DNA from: CAWEHU01 sp963808965
Lineage (GTDB): Bacteria > Pseudomonadota > Alphaproteobacteria > Acetobacterales > Acetobacteraceae
Direction of reading: 5' to 3'
Length of the DNA stretch: 64,000 bases
NCBI GenBank assembly: GCA_963808965.1
Contig: CAWEHU010000020.1
Location: forward strand, 1-64,000
Made by a program: the position numbers and the translations under genes. Below the pieces are notes generated by a model. That model did no database searches. It saw nothing but the letters and a program-made list of their open reading frames with translations, and was not told the origin of the DNA. Below are positions 1 to 8,067 of this stretch, in pieces (the stretch's first letter is position 1; every line of letters begins with the position of its first letter).

Positions 1-651
1 GGATGCCCCAGCGGAAGCTCGTGCGGCTGATCGAGAGATCGTGGAGCCCGCCGCGCACGAAGCTCAGCACCTCGTTGCGGCGCGCCGTGGGCGCAACGAA
101 ACCCGGGTTCTCCTCCTGGAATTTCAACAGCCTGCCCTGCCATTCGGAGAGCCGGAAGAAGAACGAGGGCTCTCTGACCCACTCCACGGGCGCACCGCTC
201 GGGGCGATGCGCGTCCCGTCCGGGCGGAGGATTAGCTCGTCTTCGGCGTAGAAGGCTTCGTCACGGACCGCGTACCAGCCCTCGTAATGGCCGGGATAAA
301 TCTGCCCGCTCGCCTCCAGGCGCTCCCAGAGTGCGGCGCAGGCTAACTTGTGACGCGGCTCGGTCGTGCGGATGTAATCGTCTTGTACGAAATGCCCATT
401 CGGTCGGCCATGTCGCGGAAATCGGCGGAAACCCGGTCGGCGAAGGTCTGCGGGTCGAGCCCCTCGTCGGCCGCCGCCTTTTCGACCTTCTGCCCGTGCT
501 CGTCCGTGCCGGTCAGGAAGAACACGTCGAAGCCGTCGAGCCGCTTCCACCGCGCCAGCACGTCCGCCGCGATGCTGGTGTAGGCGTGGCCGATATGCGG
601 GGCGGCGTTGACGTAATAGATCGGGGTCGTGATGAAGTAGTGCTGGGTCAT
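1..651 (-). CDS. metG: Methionyl-tRNA synthetase, N-terminal part, frameshifted and cut by the window edge
   Basis: Charges tRNA-Met with methionine in the cytoplasm. From the ATG at 651 the protein begins MTQHYFITTPIYYVNAAP and carries the class I HIGH box (PHIGHAYT) and TGTDEHGQKVE, both characteristic of MetRS. The frame reaches a stop at 343, but the expected continuation DYIRTTEPRHKLACAALW is present one frame over and stays open to base 1. The switch falls at 380-384, where one base appears to be missing. The KMSKS half lies outside the window. The upstream neighbour holB ends at 729, and an in-frame GTG at 732 would add 27 residues, but family comparison favours 651. Because MetRS is essential, I read the break as a sequence error rather than a pseudogene. 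Confidence 0.9.
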
Positions 652-728
652 CCGGTGCTCGGTGCGGGTCCGGTCAGCAAGGCGAGCCCGGAGATGATCG
701 CCTGCGTTGTCCAGGTTGAACCGCTCGG

Positions 729-1286
729 TCACACTTGAAGCCGCGTCAGCCCGTGCCAGACGTCGCCCCAGGCATCAAGGGGACGCAGCGCGACCAGCCG
801 GGCCTGCGCCTCATCGGCCGGGCCCCGCAGCGAGTCCGCGACCGCCGCGGCGAGCGCCGCCCGCAGCAGGTCCATGAAGGTGGAAAAGGCGGCATCGGCC
901 CGCCCGAGCGCGTCCGCGATCTCGTGCCAGCGAAGCGGCGGTAGCGTGGGTAGCGCGGCCAATACGTCGCTGACGAGAGCCGCGAGGCGCAGCCCCTCCT
1001 CCTCGGCCAGCATCAGGGCTCGCCCCGGTGAGCCCTCGGAGAGCGCCGCGAGCCGACCCCGTTCATCTTCCGGCATTTCCGGCAGATAAAGGGTGAGGAG
1101 CCGGTCCATGGCCGGGACATCGAGCGCCCCGAGGCGCAGTCGCCGGCAGCGGCTGCGGATCGTGGGCGGCAGCCGGCCGGGCGCGGCGCACACGAGCAGC
1201 AGGATCGCCCGCGGCGGCGGCTCTTCGAGGGATTTCAGGAGGGCGTTGGCGGCGTTGCGGTTCATCGCGTCGGCCCCGTCCACCAC
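729..1286 (-). CDS. holB: DNA polymerase III delta-prime subunit, C-terminal segment
   Basis: This is the second half of the clamp-loader subunit that helps load the sliding clamp on DNA. It begins in the conserved stretch DGADAMNRNAANALLKSLEE and continues with PPPRAILLLV and TIRSRCRRLRL, which fit the end of the AAA+ module (sensor 1 and the SRC arginine finger). The remaining ~120 residues are the helical collar domain. It is one gene with the segment starting at 1669. The two reading frames overlap and join if one base is restored at about 1325-1328. It ends at 729, directly upstream of metG on the same strand. Confidence 0.88.
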   Translation of the reverse strand: MVDGADAMNRNAANALLKSLEEPPPRAILLLVCAAPGRLPPTIRSRCRRLRLGALDVPAMDRLLTLYLPEMPEDERGRLAALSEGSPGRALMLAEEEGLRLAALVSDVLAALPTLPPLRWHEIADALGRADAAFSTFMDLLRAALAAAVADSLRGPADEAQARLVALRPLDAWGDVWHGLTRLQV

Positions 1287-1669
1287 GACGACGCGCCAGC
1301 CGCCCTCGGCCGGCGTGAGGCGCAGGAGTCGGCGACCGCCCGCACGTCGTCGACCACGATCTCGGCGCGCAGCCGCTGGCGCTTATCGTCCCACTCGCGC
1401 TCGACCGTCAGCAGGTCGGCATGGGTGCCGGCGGCGACGCGCCGGAACACGGGGTGCGCCGGGTCGAGCGCGAGGGTGTTTCCCTCGGGCATTCCCGCGA
1501 GCAGCCGACGGGCGAATTGGAAGGCGAGCGTCGCCTTGCCGATCCCGGGCGGGCCGGTGATGAGCCAGGCGTGGTGCATCCGGCCGGAGCGCAGCGCCTC
1601 GGTGACGGCGGCTTCGGCCGCCTCGTGGCCGATCAGGAGGTGGTTGGCGCGGGGTTCGGGGGCGGGCAT
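1287..1669 (-). CDS. holB: DNA polymerase III delta-prime subunit, N-terminal segment
   Basis: N-terminal AAA+ part of the clamp-loader subunit. The chosen ATG at 1669 gives MPAPEPRANHLLIGHEAAE. A P-loop (GPPGIGKATLAFQFARRLL) follows at about residues 37-55, and then a region ending VVDDVRAVAD. After VAD the frame leaves the family (SCASRRPRAAG), while another frame reads FLRLTPAEGGWRVVVVDGAD if a T is restored in GACTTCCTG at 1325-1328. Codons further upstream in the same open frame translate the tandem repeat at 1704-1778 and are unlikely to be coding. With the break repaired the protein is about 313 aa, a normal length. Confidence 0.85.
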
Positions 1670-1703
1670 CGGTTCCGAAGTCTCGGGTGAAAGCGGTACC
1701 TTA

Positions 1704-1778
1704 GCTGACCACCAAGGAGAGCAAAAACGAGGTGGACTGAGCTGACCACCAAGGAGCGCGAAACACGAGGTGGACTGA
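1704..1778. repeat. Two tandem copies of a 37/38-bp sequence
   Basis: The sequence GCTGACCACCAAGGAG... ...GAGGTGGACTGA occurs at 1704-1740 and again at 1741-1778, differing only by a few bases in the middle (AGCAAAAAC versus CGCGAAACAC). Each copy has CCACC near its start and GGTGG near its end, so each could fold into a small hairpin. It sits just upstream of holB at the edge of the lower-G+C insert, so it may be a boundary scar or regulatory. I cannot tell which. Confidence 0.75.
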
Positions 1779-1789
1779 CGCAAGTTGAA

Positions 1790-2153
1790 GAAAGTCCCGC
1801 TTGCAATGAAGACATGATCCTGAAAGAAGCGAGCCGCCGAAAGCCGCCAGCTTTCACGGCCTGCGGGACTGCTCGGGCGGGATAGAGCCGCAACCGCTGA
1901 GGAGATGGGGACTGTTTTAGGATGATGGGAGAGACTTTCAGAGGCGAGAAGCTAGGACCCCGCTCCCGTCATCGGGGAGCGCGTGATGGGACAACGAGCG
2001 CTGCATTTGCCTGCTGCAGTGCCGCCCTCCTGTCCCAGGTTGCACGATCGGGGGTGGAGTAGAGCCATCGCGAGATGCAAGCGCAGCCGCATCGACATTG
2101 GTACAATGTAACTGGCGAACGATCGCGCGGATTCTTTAAACAGGAATAGCCCT
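1790..2153. other. 364-bp stretch without a recognisable gene
   Basis: No convincing reading frame. It contains a perfect 7-bp hairpin at 1961-1981 (CGCTCCC, loop, GGGAGCG) with no T-run. It is the left flank of the insert and presumably carries the promoter for the plus-strand gene at 2154; I see no clear -35/-10 pair. Confidence 0.5.
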
Positions 2154-2705
2154 ATGGCGTCAGATCCTACCATAGCCAATATCGCCAACAACTCAACGCA
2201 AGGAACTGATTTGGTCCCTTCCCAAGAGCTGCCCAGAACTTTGAGCGAAGTCTTTCTCAATCACAACGGCAACGTTTCGGATAAGTGGGAGCAGGACCTT
2301 GGCATATACGAGGCTGAGCTGGTTCGATTTCTCATAGTGGGCGAACCTGTTAACCTGCTGGAGATCGGTGTCCAGAATGGTGGGTCACTTCAGGTCTGGT
2401 CAAAGTATTTGCCGGCGGGCTCCAGAATAGTAGGAATTGACATCGACCCAAGATGCAAAGAGCTAACGCTCGGGAGAAACGTCCAGGTGCTGCTGGCCGA
2501 CGCTGGCAAGCCGGCGGATCTTGAACGAGTGCTAGGCGATTCTGGTTTTGACATCATAATTGATGACGGATCGCACCGGTCTTCGCACGTAATTACAGCT
2601 TTCAAGGCCTGCTTTCAGCGGCTTAAGCCGGGCGGCGTTTACATAATCGAAGACCTCCACTGCAGCTATTTTTCCTCCTTTGGCGGAAGCTTCAGGGGAT
2701 TCTGA
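2154..2705 (+). CDS. SAM-dependent methyltransferase domain, first segment of a large interrupted gene
   Basis: Class I methyltransferase of the group acting on sugars and polyketides. The SAM-binding motif LLEIGVQNGGSLQVW lies near residue 66, followed by the acidic loop GIDIDPRCK, FDIIIDDGSHRSSH and a YIIEDLHCSY strand. The frame ends at a TGA directly after a GGGG run (2694-2697). One extra G would join it to SDTSMEWFKNLADALN in the next segment, which is the usual continuation of this family. This domain is therefore probably the N-terminus of one giant protein with the segments at 2706-6506. Base composition is less G+C-rich than the flanking genes. Confidence 0.72.
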   Translation: MASDPTIANIANNSTQGTDLVPSQELPRTLSEVFLNHNGNVSDKWEQDLGIYEAELVRFLIVGEPVNLLEIGVQNGGSLQVWSKYLPAGSRIVGIDIDPRCKELTLGRNVQVLLADAGKPADLERVLGDSGFDIIIDDGSHRSSHVITAFKACFQRLKPGGVYIIEDLHCSYFSSFGGSFRGF

Positions 2706-4164
2706 TACGTCTATGGAGTGGTTTAAGAATCTCGCCGACGCCCTGAATGCCGACCACTTTGAGAGCGATGTTGAGAACAAGTTGGATCCCGAATCTCTCC
2801 GAGAGCTACGCGACTTTGGTCAACAAATCGCGCGCATTGCTTTCTTTGATTCCGTGATCGTCATCGAAAGACTTGCTTCCGAAAAGCGCGATCCGTATCG
2901 TCGTGTAATTACTGGAACCAATTCGCCGCTTACTGAACTGCCGCAGCTGCTGAATTCACTGCCGGCATCCCAGCTTAAGACTCTTCACCTATCCGCCTCA
3001 ACAATGACTGCTTTCACGCCTGCATTGCTGGACGCGATCGCGTCAGCGCGAGAGAACATCGGTCAGATGCGCGTCCAGCTAACAAGCGCAGAGAAGGAAG
3101 CTCATGAAGTCAGAGAGGCACTGCGGGCTGAACTCGCGATGCGAGAGGAAGCCGAGGCACTGTCCCGCGCTCTAATGCGCTCCGGGGCAGCAGCGCGGGA
3201 AGAGGCAGAAAACGTTCGGGCCATGCTCGTGCGTGCCCAAGAGGAATTGGCCGAGACCAAGCAAAGGATCGCCGTTGACAGTGCCCGTACAGTAGCGCGC
3301 GAGCAGTCTGCGTCAGCTCGCGCAGCTACGGCTGAAAGGCGCGAGCGGTCGGCAGTGGCTCGCGCAGAAGCTGCTGAAATCCGTGAGCGTTCAGCAGTCC
3401 TTCGGGCGGAAGCTGCTGAAATGCGCGAGCGCTCCGCCGTTGTTCGCGCCGAAAGTGCTGCATCGGAGATCAACGCTCTTTACGCCAGCACGTTTTGGCG
3501 AATGACGTGGCCGCTACGCGCAGCAGCTGCTCGGATGCCGCCCACGCCTCGTCGCTTTGGACGACGAGCAGCTACGGCGCTTTGGTGGGCTTTCACCGGG
3601 CAACTGCTCGCGCGCCTTCGCGCGCGTTCGAATAGCCGGCATATTGCTCCGATCCAGCCGTTTCCAGCGATCGAGCCTGGCGAGCAATCTGCAGCGGAGG
3701 TGCCCGACACTTATCTGAATTGGTGCAAGTTCCATACGCCGGATACCGGCACTCTTGAGTTGCAACGCCGTATCGTCGCTGGGTTCTCCATTCGCCCCAC
3801 ATTCAGCGTTCTCGTCCCCTGTTTTCGGACACCGACGGATGTGTTTTGCGATATGGTTCAGTCCGTCCAGGCCCAAAGCTATGAGCAATGGGAACTCTGT
3901 CTCGTCGTGGTGGACACCGGTGATGACGCCACCGCATTGCTCAGTGCGGCGCGTGAGGTGACCGCATCGGATCCGCGCATACGATTGAGAGTCCTCCCGG
4001 AGAATCACGGCATTTCAGGCAATTCCAACGTTGCTTTGGAAATGGCTGCAGGCGATTGGGCAGTCCTTCTCGATCACGATGATCTGCTGAGCCCTGAGGC
4101 GTTATTTCAGATGGCTCGTGCGCTGAATGCCAGACCGGCGGCGGACTTCATATACTCCCGATAA
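2680..4164 (+). CDS. Methyltransferase C-terminus, coiled coil and start of a GT2 glycosyltransferase domain
   Basis: Second segment of the large gene. After the C-terminal part of the methyltransferase (about residues 12-110) comes a long charged helix. It includes three near-identical 14-residue units of the pattern ExRERSAVxRAEAA at bases 3340-3460. A hydrophobic FWRMTWPLRAAA motif follows, often seen next to polysaccharide glycosyltransferases. From about residue 350 a GT-A fold begins: FSVLVPCFRTP, then the nucleotide-sugar/metal DxD site LLDHDDLLSPE. The frame stops at 4164 after ADFIYS, while the family continuation (DKDSIDRAG) is in the next frame, so there is a break at 4158-4162. 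It probably modifies or extends a surface glycan. Confidence 0.7.
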   Translation: MAEASGDSDTSMEWFKNLADALNADHFESDVENKLDPESLRELRDFGQQIARIAFFDSVIVIERLASEKRDPYRRVITGTNSPLTELPQLLNSLPASQLKTLHLSASTMTAFTPALLDAIASARENIGQMRVQLTSAEKEAHEVREALRAELAMREEAEALSRALMRSGAAAREEAENVRAMLVRAQEELAETKQRIAVDSARTVAREQSASARAATAERRERSAVARAEAAEIRERSAVLRAEAAEMRERSAVVRAESAASEINALYASTFWRMTWPLRAAAARMPPTPRRFGRRAATALWWAFTGQLLARLRARSNSRHIAPIQPFPAIEPGEQSAAEVPDTYLNWCKFHTPDTGTLELQRRIVAGFSIRPTFSVLVPCFRTPTDVFCDMVQSVQAQSYEQWELCLVVVDTGDDATALLSAAREVTASDPRIRLRVLPENHGISGNSNVALEMAAGDWAVLLDHDDLLSPEALFQMARALNARPAADFIYSR

Positions 4165-4699
4165 GGATTCGATAGACCGGGCCGGCGCTCGTCGGTTTGC
4201 ACCGCTGTTGAAGCCGGGTTGGTCTCCGGAAATAATGCTGAATGCTAACTACCTGACGCATGCGTGTGCGATGCGGACGGAGCGTATGCGAGCAATCGGC
4301 GGCTGGGACCCGAATACGGACGGGGCACAAGACTGGGATCTATTTCTGCGCGGCATTGGCGATAGAGCCTCAGTTGTTCACGTGCCATACGTGCTCTATC
4401 ATTGGCGTCATATCGAGACCTCGGTCTCTGCCAACGGCTTTAGCGCGAAGCCATACGCGGCTGCCGGGCAACTTCGCGCTCTGAGCAAATACTTACCGGT
4501 TGCTGGCTGGCCCGGTGCGACTCCCCGTTTCGATGGATCTTCCATCCGGATTGTCTGGAATTCCGAACTGTGGCCCACGACCACCGTGATCATCGTCGGG
4601 GGGGAAACTCTTACTGACCTTCACTTGGCAACAGAAACTCAGGGCCGAGTTGAAGTGCTGGTAGCAGATGGGCCAAATCTTCCCGGCTTCTATCGATAG
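4165..4699 (+). CDS. GT2 glycosyltransferase domain, C-terminal segment
   Basis: Third segment of the large gene, in frame from just after the break. It reads DSIDRAGARRFAPLLKPGWSPE, then LNANYLTHACAMRTERMRAIGG and DWDLFLRGIGD. These are the acceptor-side motifs of GT2 enzymes (a W/GG loop and an ED-like catalytic motif). It then enters a second GT2-like fold (VEVLVADGPN) and stops at 4699. A base-count change at about 4680-4685 would connect it to ASIDRAVSSSRGEVIVLLDAG in the next segment. A start codon inside this segment is not needed if the gene is one polypeptide. The formal open frame begins at 4127. Confidence 0.65.
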
Positions 4700-6506
4700 G
4701 GCGGTCAGCTCGTCGCGAGGCGAGGTCATCGTCCTGCTCGATGCAGGCTTTGTCCCTGAGAGCACCGATTGGCTCGACGAACTAGTGCGTCCGCTTGCAA
4801 ACCCCGCCATCGGTGCTGTAGCCGGCCGAGTTTTTGACGAAGAGAATCGCATTCTCGACTACGGCCTGCTTTTGCAGGATGGAGCGGCGCACCCCGCTTT
4901 TCGAGGAGAGCCCGAGCACTACTTTGGGCCGGCCGGAGGAGCTGGATGGTATCGCAATGCAGCTGCGGCCTCGGGGGGAGCGCTCGCTTTCCGGCGTGGT
5001 TCATGGGAGGAGATTGGAGGCTTATCGGCGGTCGCTCATTCCGGGCGTGCCGATGTCGCATTTACACTAGAGATCGTCCGACGCCGTCGTGGACGACTGA
5101 TGCTGAACCCTTTCGCGCGTTTTCAGGCTTCTGCAGGCCCATGTGCTTTTGAAAGGAGCTCGATGCCCTTGTCGCGGGACACTGTCGTTGCCGCTTTCCC
5201 GGAGGGTGATCCCTACCTGAATCCGAATTTGGATACGGCTGGAGCCGTAGGCGCCCCGGTACTACGCTTACCCGCTCCTCCAGCAAAGCCGGGAGCCGAC
5301 CACAATTTTGCTGCCGAAGCGCGCCACGTCGCGGCTACATACGATACTACCGCGGCCGAGATAGCCGCCTCGATTGCCGCCTGTGCCGCTGCGCCTGGCA
5401 AACCTCTTCGGCGCGTGCTTTGGCTCGTTCCCGAGTTCGAGGTTCCATTCTATGGGGGCATTCACACAATTCTGCGTGCAGCCGAATACATGCGGCTGCG
5501 TCACGGGGTTGCGCCAGCTTTCGCGATGCTGAGTGGGCGAAGTCCGGCAGTCATCTCCGCTAATATCGCGCGAGCATTCCCGGACTTGGCTGCCGCCGCT
5601 GAAATCAGCACCTTCACGTTCCCGACCTCTCGCCTCACTCTGGGCGAAGCGGACGCAGCCATTTGCACCCTGTGGACTACGGCATATCCGCTACTTCGCT
5701 CGCGCGGGATAGGACGTAAGTTTTATTTCGTCCAGGACTGGGAGCCGTTATTCTATCCAGGTGGCACAATCAGCACCGCAGTCGAGGCCACGTACCGGTT
5801 CGGCTTCCATGCCGTGTGCAACACACCATCACTTGCAGAGTCTTATCAGGCACTGGGGGGACGGGCCGATTCCTTTCTTCCGTCCGTTGACCCTGACGTG
5901 TTCCACTCGCGGGGTCGCCGTTCGCGAGATCCAAACGAGCCTTTCTTGCTGGTCTGCTATGCTCGCCCCTACACTCCGAGAAACTGCTTCGAAGTGATAG
6001 CCCGAGGTCTCATCGAACTCAAACAGCGTTACGGCGCACGCATCCAGATTGTCTCGGCCGGGTGCGACTGGGAAGCGAGCCCATACGGCTTGGACGGCGT
6101 TGTCCACAATGTTGGATTGCTACCCTATACCGAAACGGGTGCCCTGTATCGGGCGGCCGACGCGGGCCTCGTGGCGATGGCCACGCGACATCCTTCCTAT
6201 CTGCCTCTAGAACTGATGGCTTGCGGGGCTGCCGTAGTGACGAACCGTAATCCTCACACGGGTTGGCTGCTGCGAGATGGCGAGACCAGCCTCTTATGCG
6301 AGATGACGCAGAGCGATATTGCGGCAACGGTCGGCAGGCTTATCGATAACCCTGCTCTCCGCGACTCCATAGCCAATAGGGGCGCTAGCGAGATCGCATC
6401 GAGGTACAGCAGCTGGGACGCGACCTGCGAAAGGATATTCACGATTATACGGGATGCAGTAGAATTGGGGCTAACCCCGTTGACCACGGAAGTGAGCCGC
6501 CAATGA
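4668..6506 (+). CDS. Second GT2 domain plus GT4 glycosyltransferase, C-terminal segment of the large gene
   Basis: Fourth segment. The first ~170 residues finish a second GT2 module (VIVLLDAGFVPESTDWLDEL; NAAAASGGALAFRRGSW). From about residue 245 a GT4 (GT-B) enzyme follows: VLWLVPEFEVPFYGGIHTI, then FYFVQDWEPLFYPGG, FLLVCYARPYTPRN, and the donor-site stretch PLELMACGAAVVTNRN. Joined to its upstream segments the whole product would be about 1,450 aa with a methyltransferase, a coiled coil and three glycosyltransferase modules, an architecture known in O-antigen and exopolysaccharide assembly. It overlaps the next gene by 4 bp (ATGA), so the two are translationally coupled. Confidence 0.75.
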   Translation: MGQIFPASIDRAVSSSRGEVIVLLDAGFVPESTDWLDELVRPLANPAIGAVAGRVFDEENRILDYGLLLQDGAAHPAFRGEPEHYFGPAGGAGWYRNAAAASGGALAFRRGSWEEIGGLSAVAHSGRADVAFTLEIVRRRRGRLMLNPFARFQASAGPCAFERSSMPLSRDTVVAAFPEGDPYLNPNLDTAGAVGAPVLRLPAPPAKPGADHNFAAEARHVAATYDTTAAEIAASIAACAAAPGKPLRRVLWLVPEFEVPFYGGIHTILRAAEYMRLRHGVAPAFAMLSGRSPAVISANIARAFPDLAAAAEISTFTFPTSRLTLGEADAAICTLWTTAYPLLRSRGIGRKFYFVQDWEPLFYPGGTISTAVEATYRFGFHAVCNTPSLAESYQALGGRADSFLPSVDPDVFHSRGRRSRDPNEPFLLVCYARPYTPRNCFEVIARGLIELKQRYGARIQIVSAGCDWEASPYGLDGVVHNVGLLPYTETGALYRAADAGLVAMATRHPSYLPLELMACGAAVVTNRNPHTGWLLRDGETSLLCEMTQSDIAATVGRLIDNPALRDSIANRGASEIASRYSSWDATCERIFTIIRDAVELGLTPLTTEVSRQ

Positions 6507-7453
6507 ATCGCGCGGCAGGTGGCGCGCTCTTGCAGGCACCCGGATCCCGGCACGGAGATAAAGTCTTCTTTTGTAGGGTCGGCCATCGCCACTGGGTCGC
6601 TGATACGGGTTGGTTTCATGATAACGATTATCGCTGGCCCGAAGATGTGCATCAGGTTGCTCCTGAAGTCCTTGATTCATTTTTACCTGGCCGAAGTGCT
6701 CCGCGCGTGTGGGAGGAGGCGGCTTGGCGGGATCCGCCACGCCATAGTTCCCTGAAGATGAGAGAAGTGGCAGTCTCGCGACTGCACGGTAGCGGTATTG
6801 AGGTCGGAGCCGGAGCCAGCCCGTTGCCCGTACCGTTGTCCTGTAAAGTCCGTTACGTGGACGTTTTTAATGCCGAAGAGCTCCGTCGACAGATCTATGC
6901 AGGACAGGCGCTCGCTGATCTGATCGTCCCTGACATTATAGCCCCCTTTGAGAACTTAACACCCATTCCCGACGGCACGCTGGATTTTGTGGTGGCCTGC
7001 CACGTCATAGAGCACACGCGAAACCCGATAGGGGCAATCGCAGACGCGTGGCGTAAATTACGTCAGGGTGGCAGTATCGTGCTTGTCGTGCCGGAGATCA
7101 CACGAACATTCGACCGGCACCGGGACCTCACAACCCTCTGTCACTTAATTGAGGACTTTAAAAATCCTGACCTGACGCGCGTCAGGGATCAAAGACACTT
7201 CCGCGAATTCTACGCGGTGGCCTTTCCCGCGCAAGCTGATGACTTTGACCGTGCGTGGTTTTCGAAATGGCAGGAGGCTTATCCGATCCATTATCATACG
7301 TGGACTCACGAGAGTTTTCAGGAGATGATACATTGGATGGTTAAGAAGGACATTATCGAAGATGTAGGTGAGATCTGGTCTCACCCCCCCCTGGAGAATT
7401 CTGCGGAGTGCATCGAATTCTGGTGCGTGCTTTCCAAAGGTGGGTGTCGTTGA
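6503..7453 (+). CDS. SAM-dependent methyltransferase (type 11 fold)
   Basis: A 316-aa cytoplasmic methyltransferase. Residues 98-107 (GIEVGAGASP) form the SAM loop, VDVFN is the acidic strand, and GTLDFVVACHVIEHTRNP followed by LRQGGSIVLVVPE is the typical type 11 motif IV/post-IV region. The C-terminal third is rich in His and Trp. The start overlaps the stop of the glycosyltransferase gene, so it is coupled to that gene and probably methylates the same glycan. The 3' end runs convergently into the repaired 3' end of tmk. Composition again suggests horizontal acquisition. Confidence 0.8.
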   Translation: MNRAAGGALLQAPGSRHGDKVFFCRVGHRHWVADTGWFHDNDYRWPEDVHQVAPEVLDSFLPGRSAPRVWEEAAWRDPPRHSSLKMREVAVSRLHGSGIEVGAGASPLPVPLSCKVRYVDVFNAEELRRQIYAGQALADLIVPDIIAPFENLTPIPDGTLDFVVACHVIEHTRNPIGAIADAWRKLRQGGSIVLVVPEITRTFDRHRDLTTLCHLIEDFKNPDLTRVRDQRHFREFYAVAFPAQADDFDRAWFSKWQEAYPIHYHTWTHESFQEMIHWMVKKDIIEDVGEIWSHPPLENSAECIEFWCVLSKGGCR

Positions 7454-7529
7454 AGCTGCATGGAGCCTGCTGAGACGGCGACAAGGATGACTCGATGCAT
7501 CTCCGTCACACTTCGATCGGCCGAAAGCA

Positions 7530-8066
7530 TCACACACCGCCTCGACTTGCGGCTCGCAATCTCCCGAATCCCTCCCTAACCCGCTCGTGGAAGCCGCGAT
7601 CCATTCGCTCATAGCGGTCCGCCCGCCGCGCTCGACCGGCGAGCCGCGCCGCGGCCACCTCCGCCGAAACGTCCAAAACCACCGTCAAATCCGGCGTAAG
7701 CCCGACCAGCCCGGTGAGCGTCGCAATCAGCCCGCGATCCGCCCCCAGCCCGTACCCCTGGTACGCCATCGTCGAATCCGAGAACCGGTCGCACACCACC
7801 CACATCCCCGCCGCGAGCGCCGGCCGGATCGTCCGCGCGACATGCTCGGCACGCGCGGCGAAATGCAGCAGCACCTCGGCGTCCGGCGACCAGGCCACCT
7901 CCCCCGATAACAGCAATCCCCGCAGCCGCTCCGCCCCCGGCGCGCCCCCCGGCTCGCGGGTGAGCAGAACCGGCAGCCCGCGCCCCGCCAGCCATTCGGC
8001 GAGCAGCCGCGCCTGAGTGGACTTCCCCGCCCCCTCCCCGCCTTCCAGCGTGATGAACCGGCCCAG
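7530..8066 (-). CDS. tmk: dTMP kinase, frameshifted near the C-terminus
   Basis: Phosphorylates dTMP to dTDP for DNA synthesis. The P-loop GGEGAGKSTQARLLAEWL follows GRFITLE at the N-terminus, then the DR(F/Y) motif (CDRFSDSTMAYQGYG) and the lid/Arg-rich region RARRADRYERMD. The visible frame ends at 7530 with GFGRLRAASRGGV, but with one C restored at about 7565 the protein reads GFREIASRKSRRCVMLSAD and would stop at 7381, inside the convergent methyltransferase. Family starts align with LGRFITLE, whose first codon is CTG at 8066, two bases from the dacC stop. The next upstream ATG is at 8159. Start uncertain, function secure. Confidence 0.88.
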   Translation of the reverse strand: MGRFITLEGGEGAGKSTQARLLAEWLAGRGLPVLLTREPGGAPGAERLRGLLLSGEVAWSPDAEVLLHFAARAEHVARTIRPALAAGMWVVCDRFSDSTMAYQGYGLGADRGLIATLTGLVGLTPDLTVVLDVSAEVAAARLAGRARRADRYERMDRGFHERVREGFGRLRAASRGGV

Positions 8067-8067
8067 C

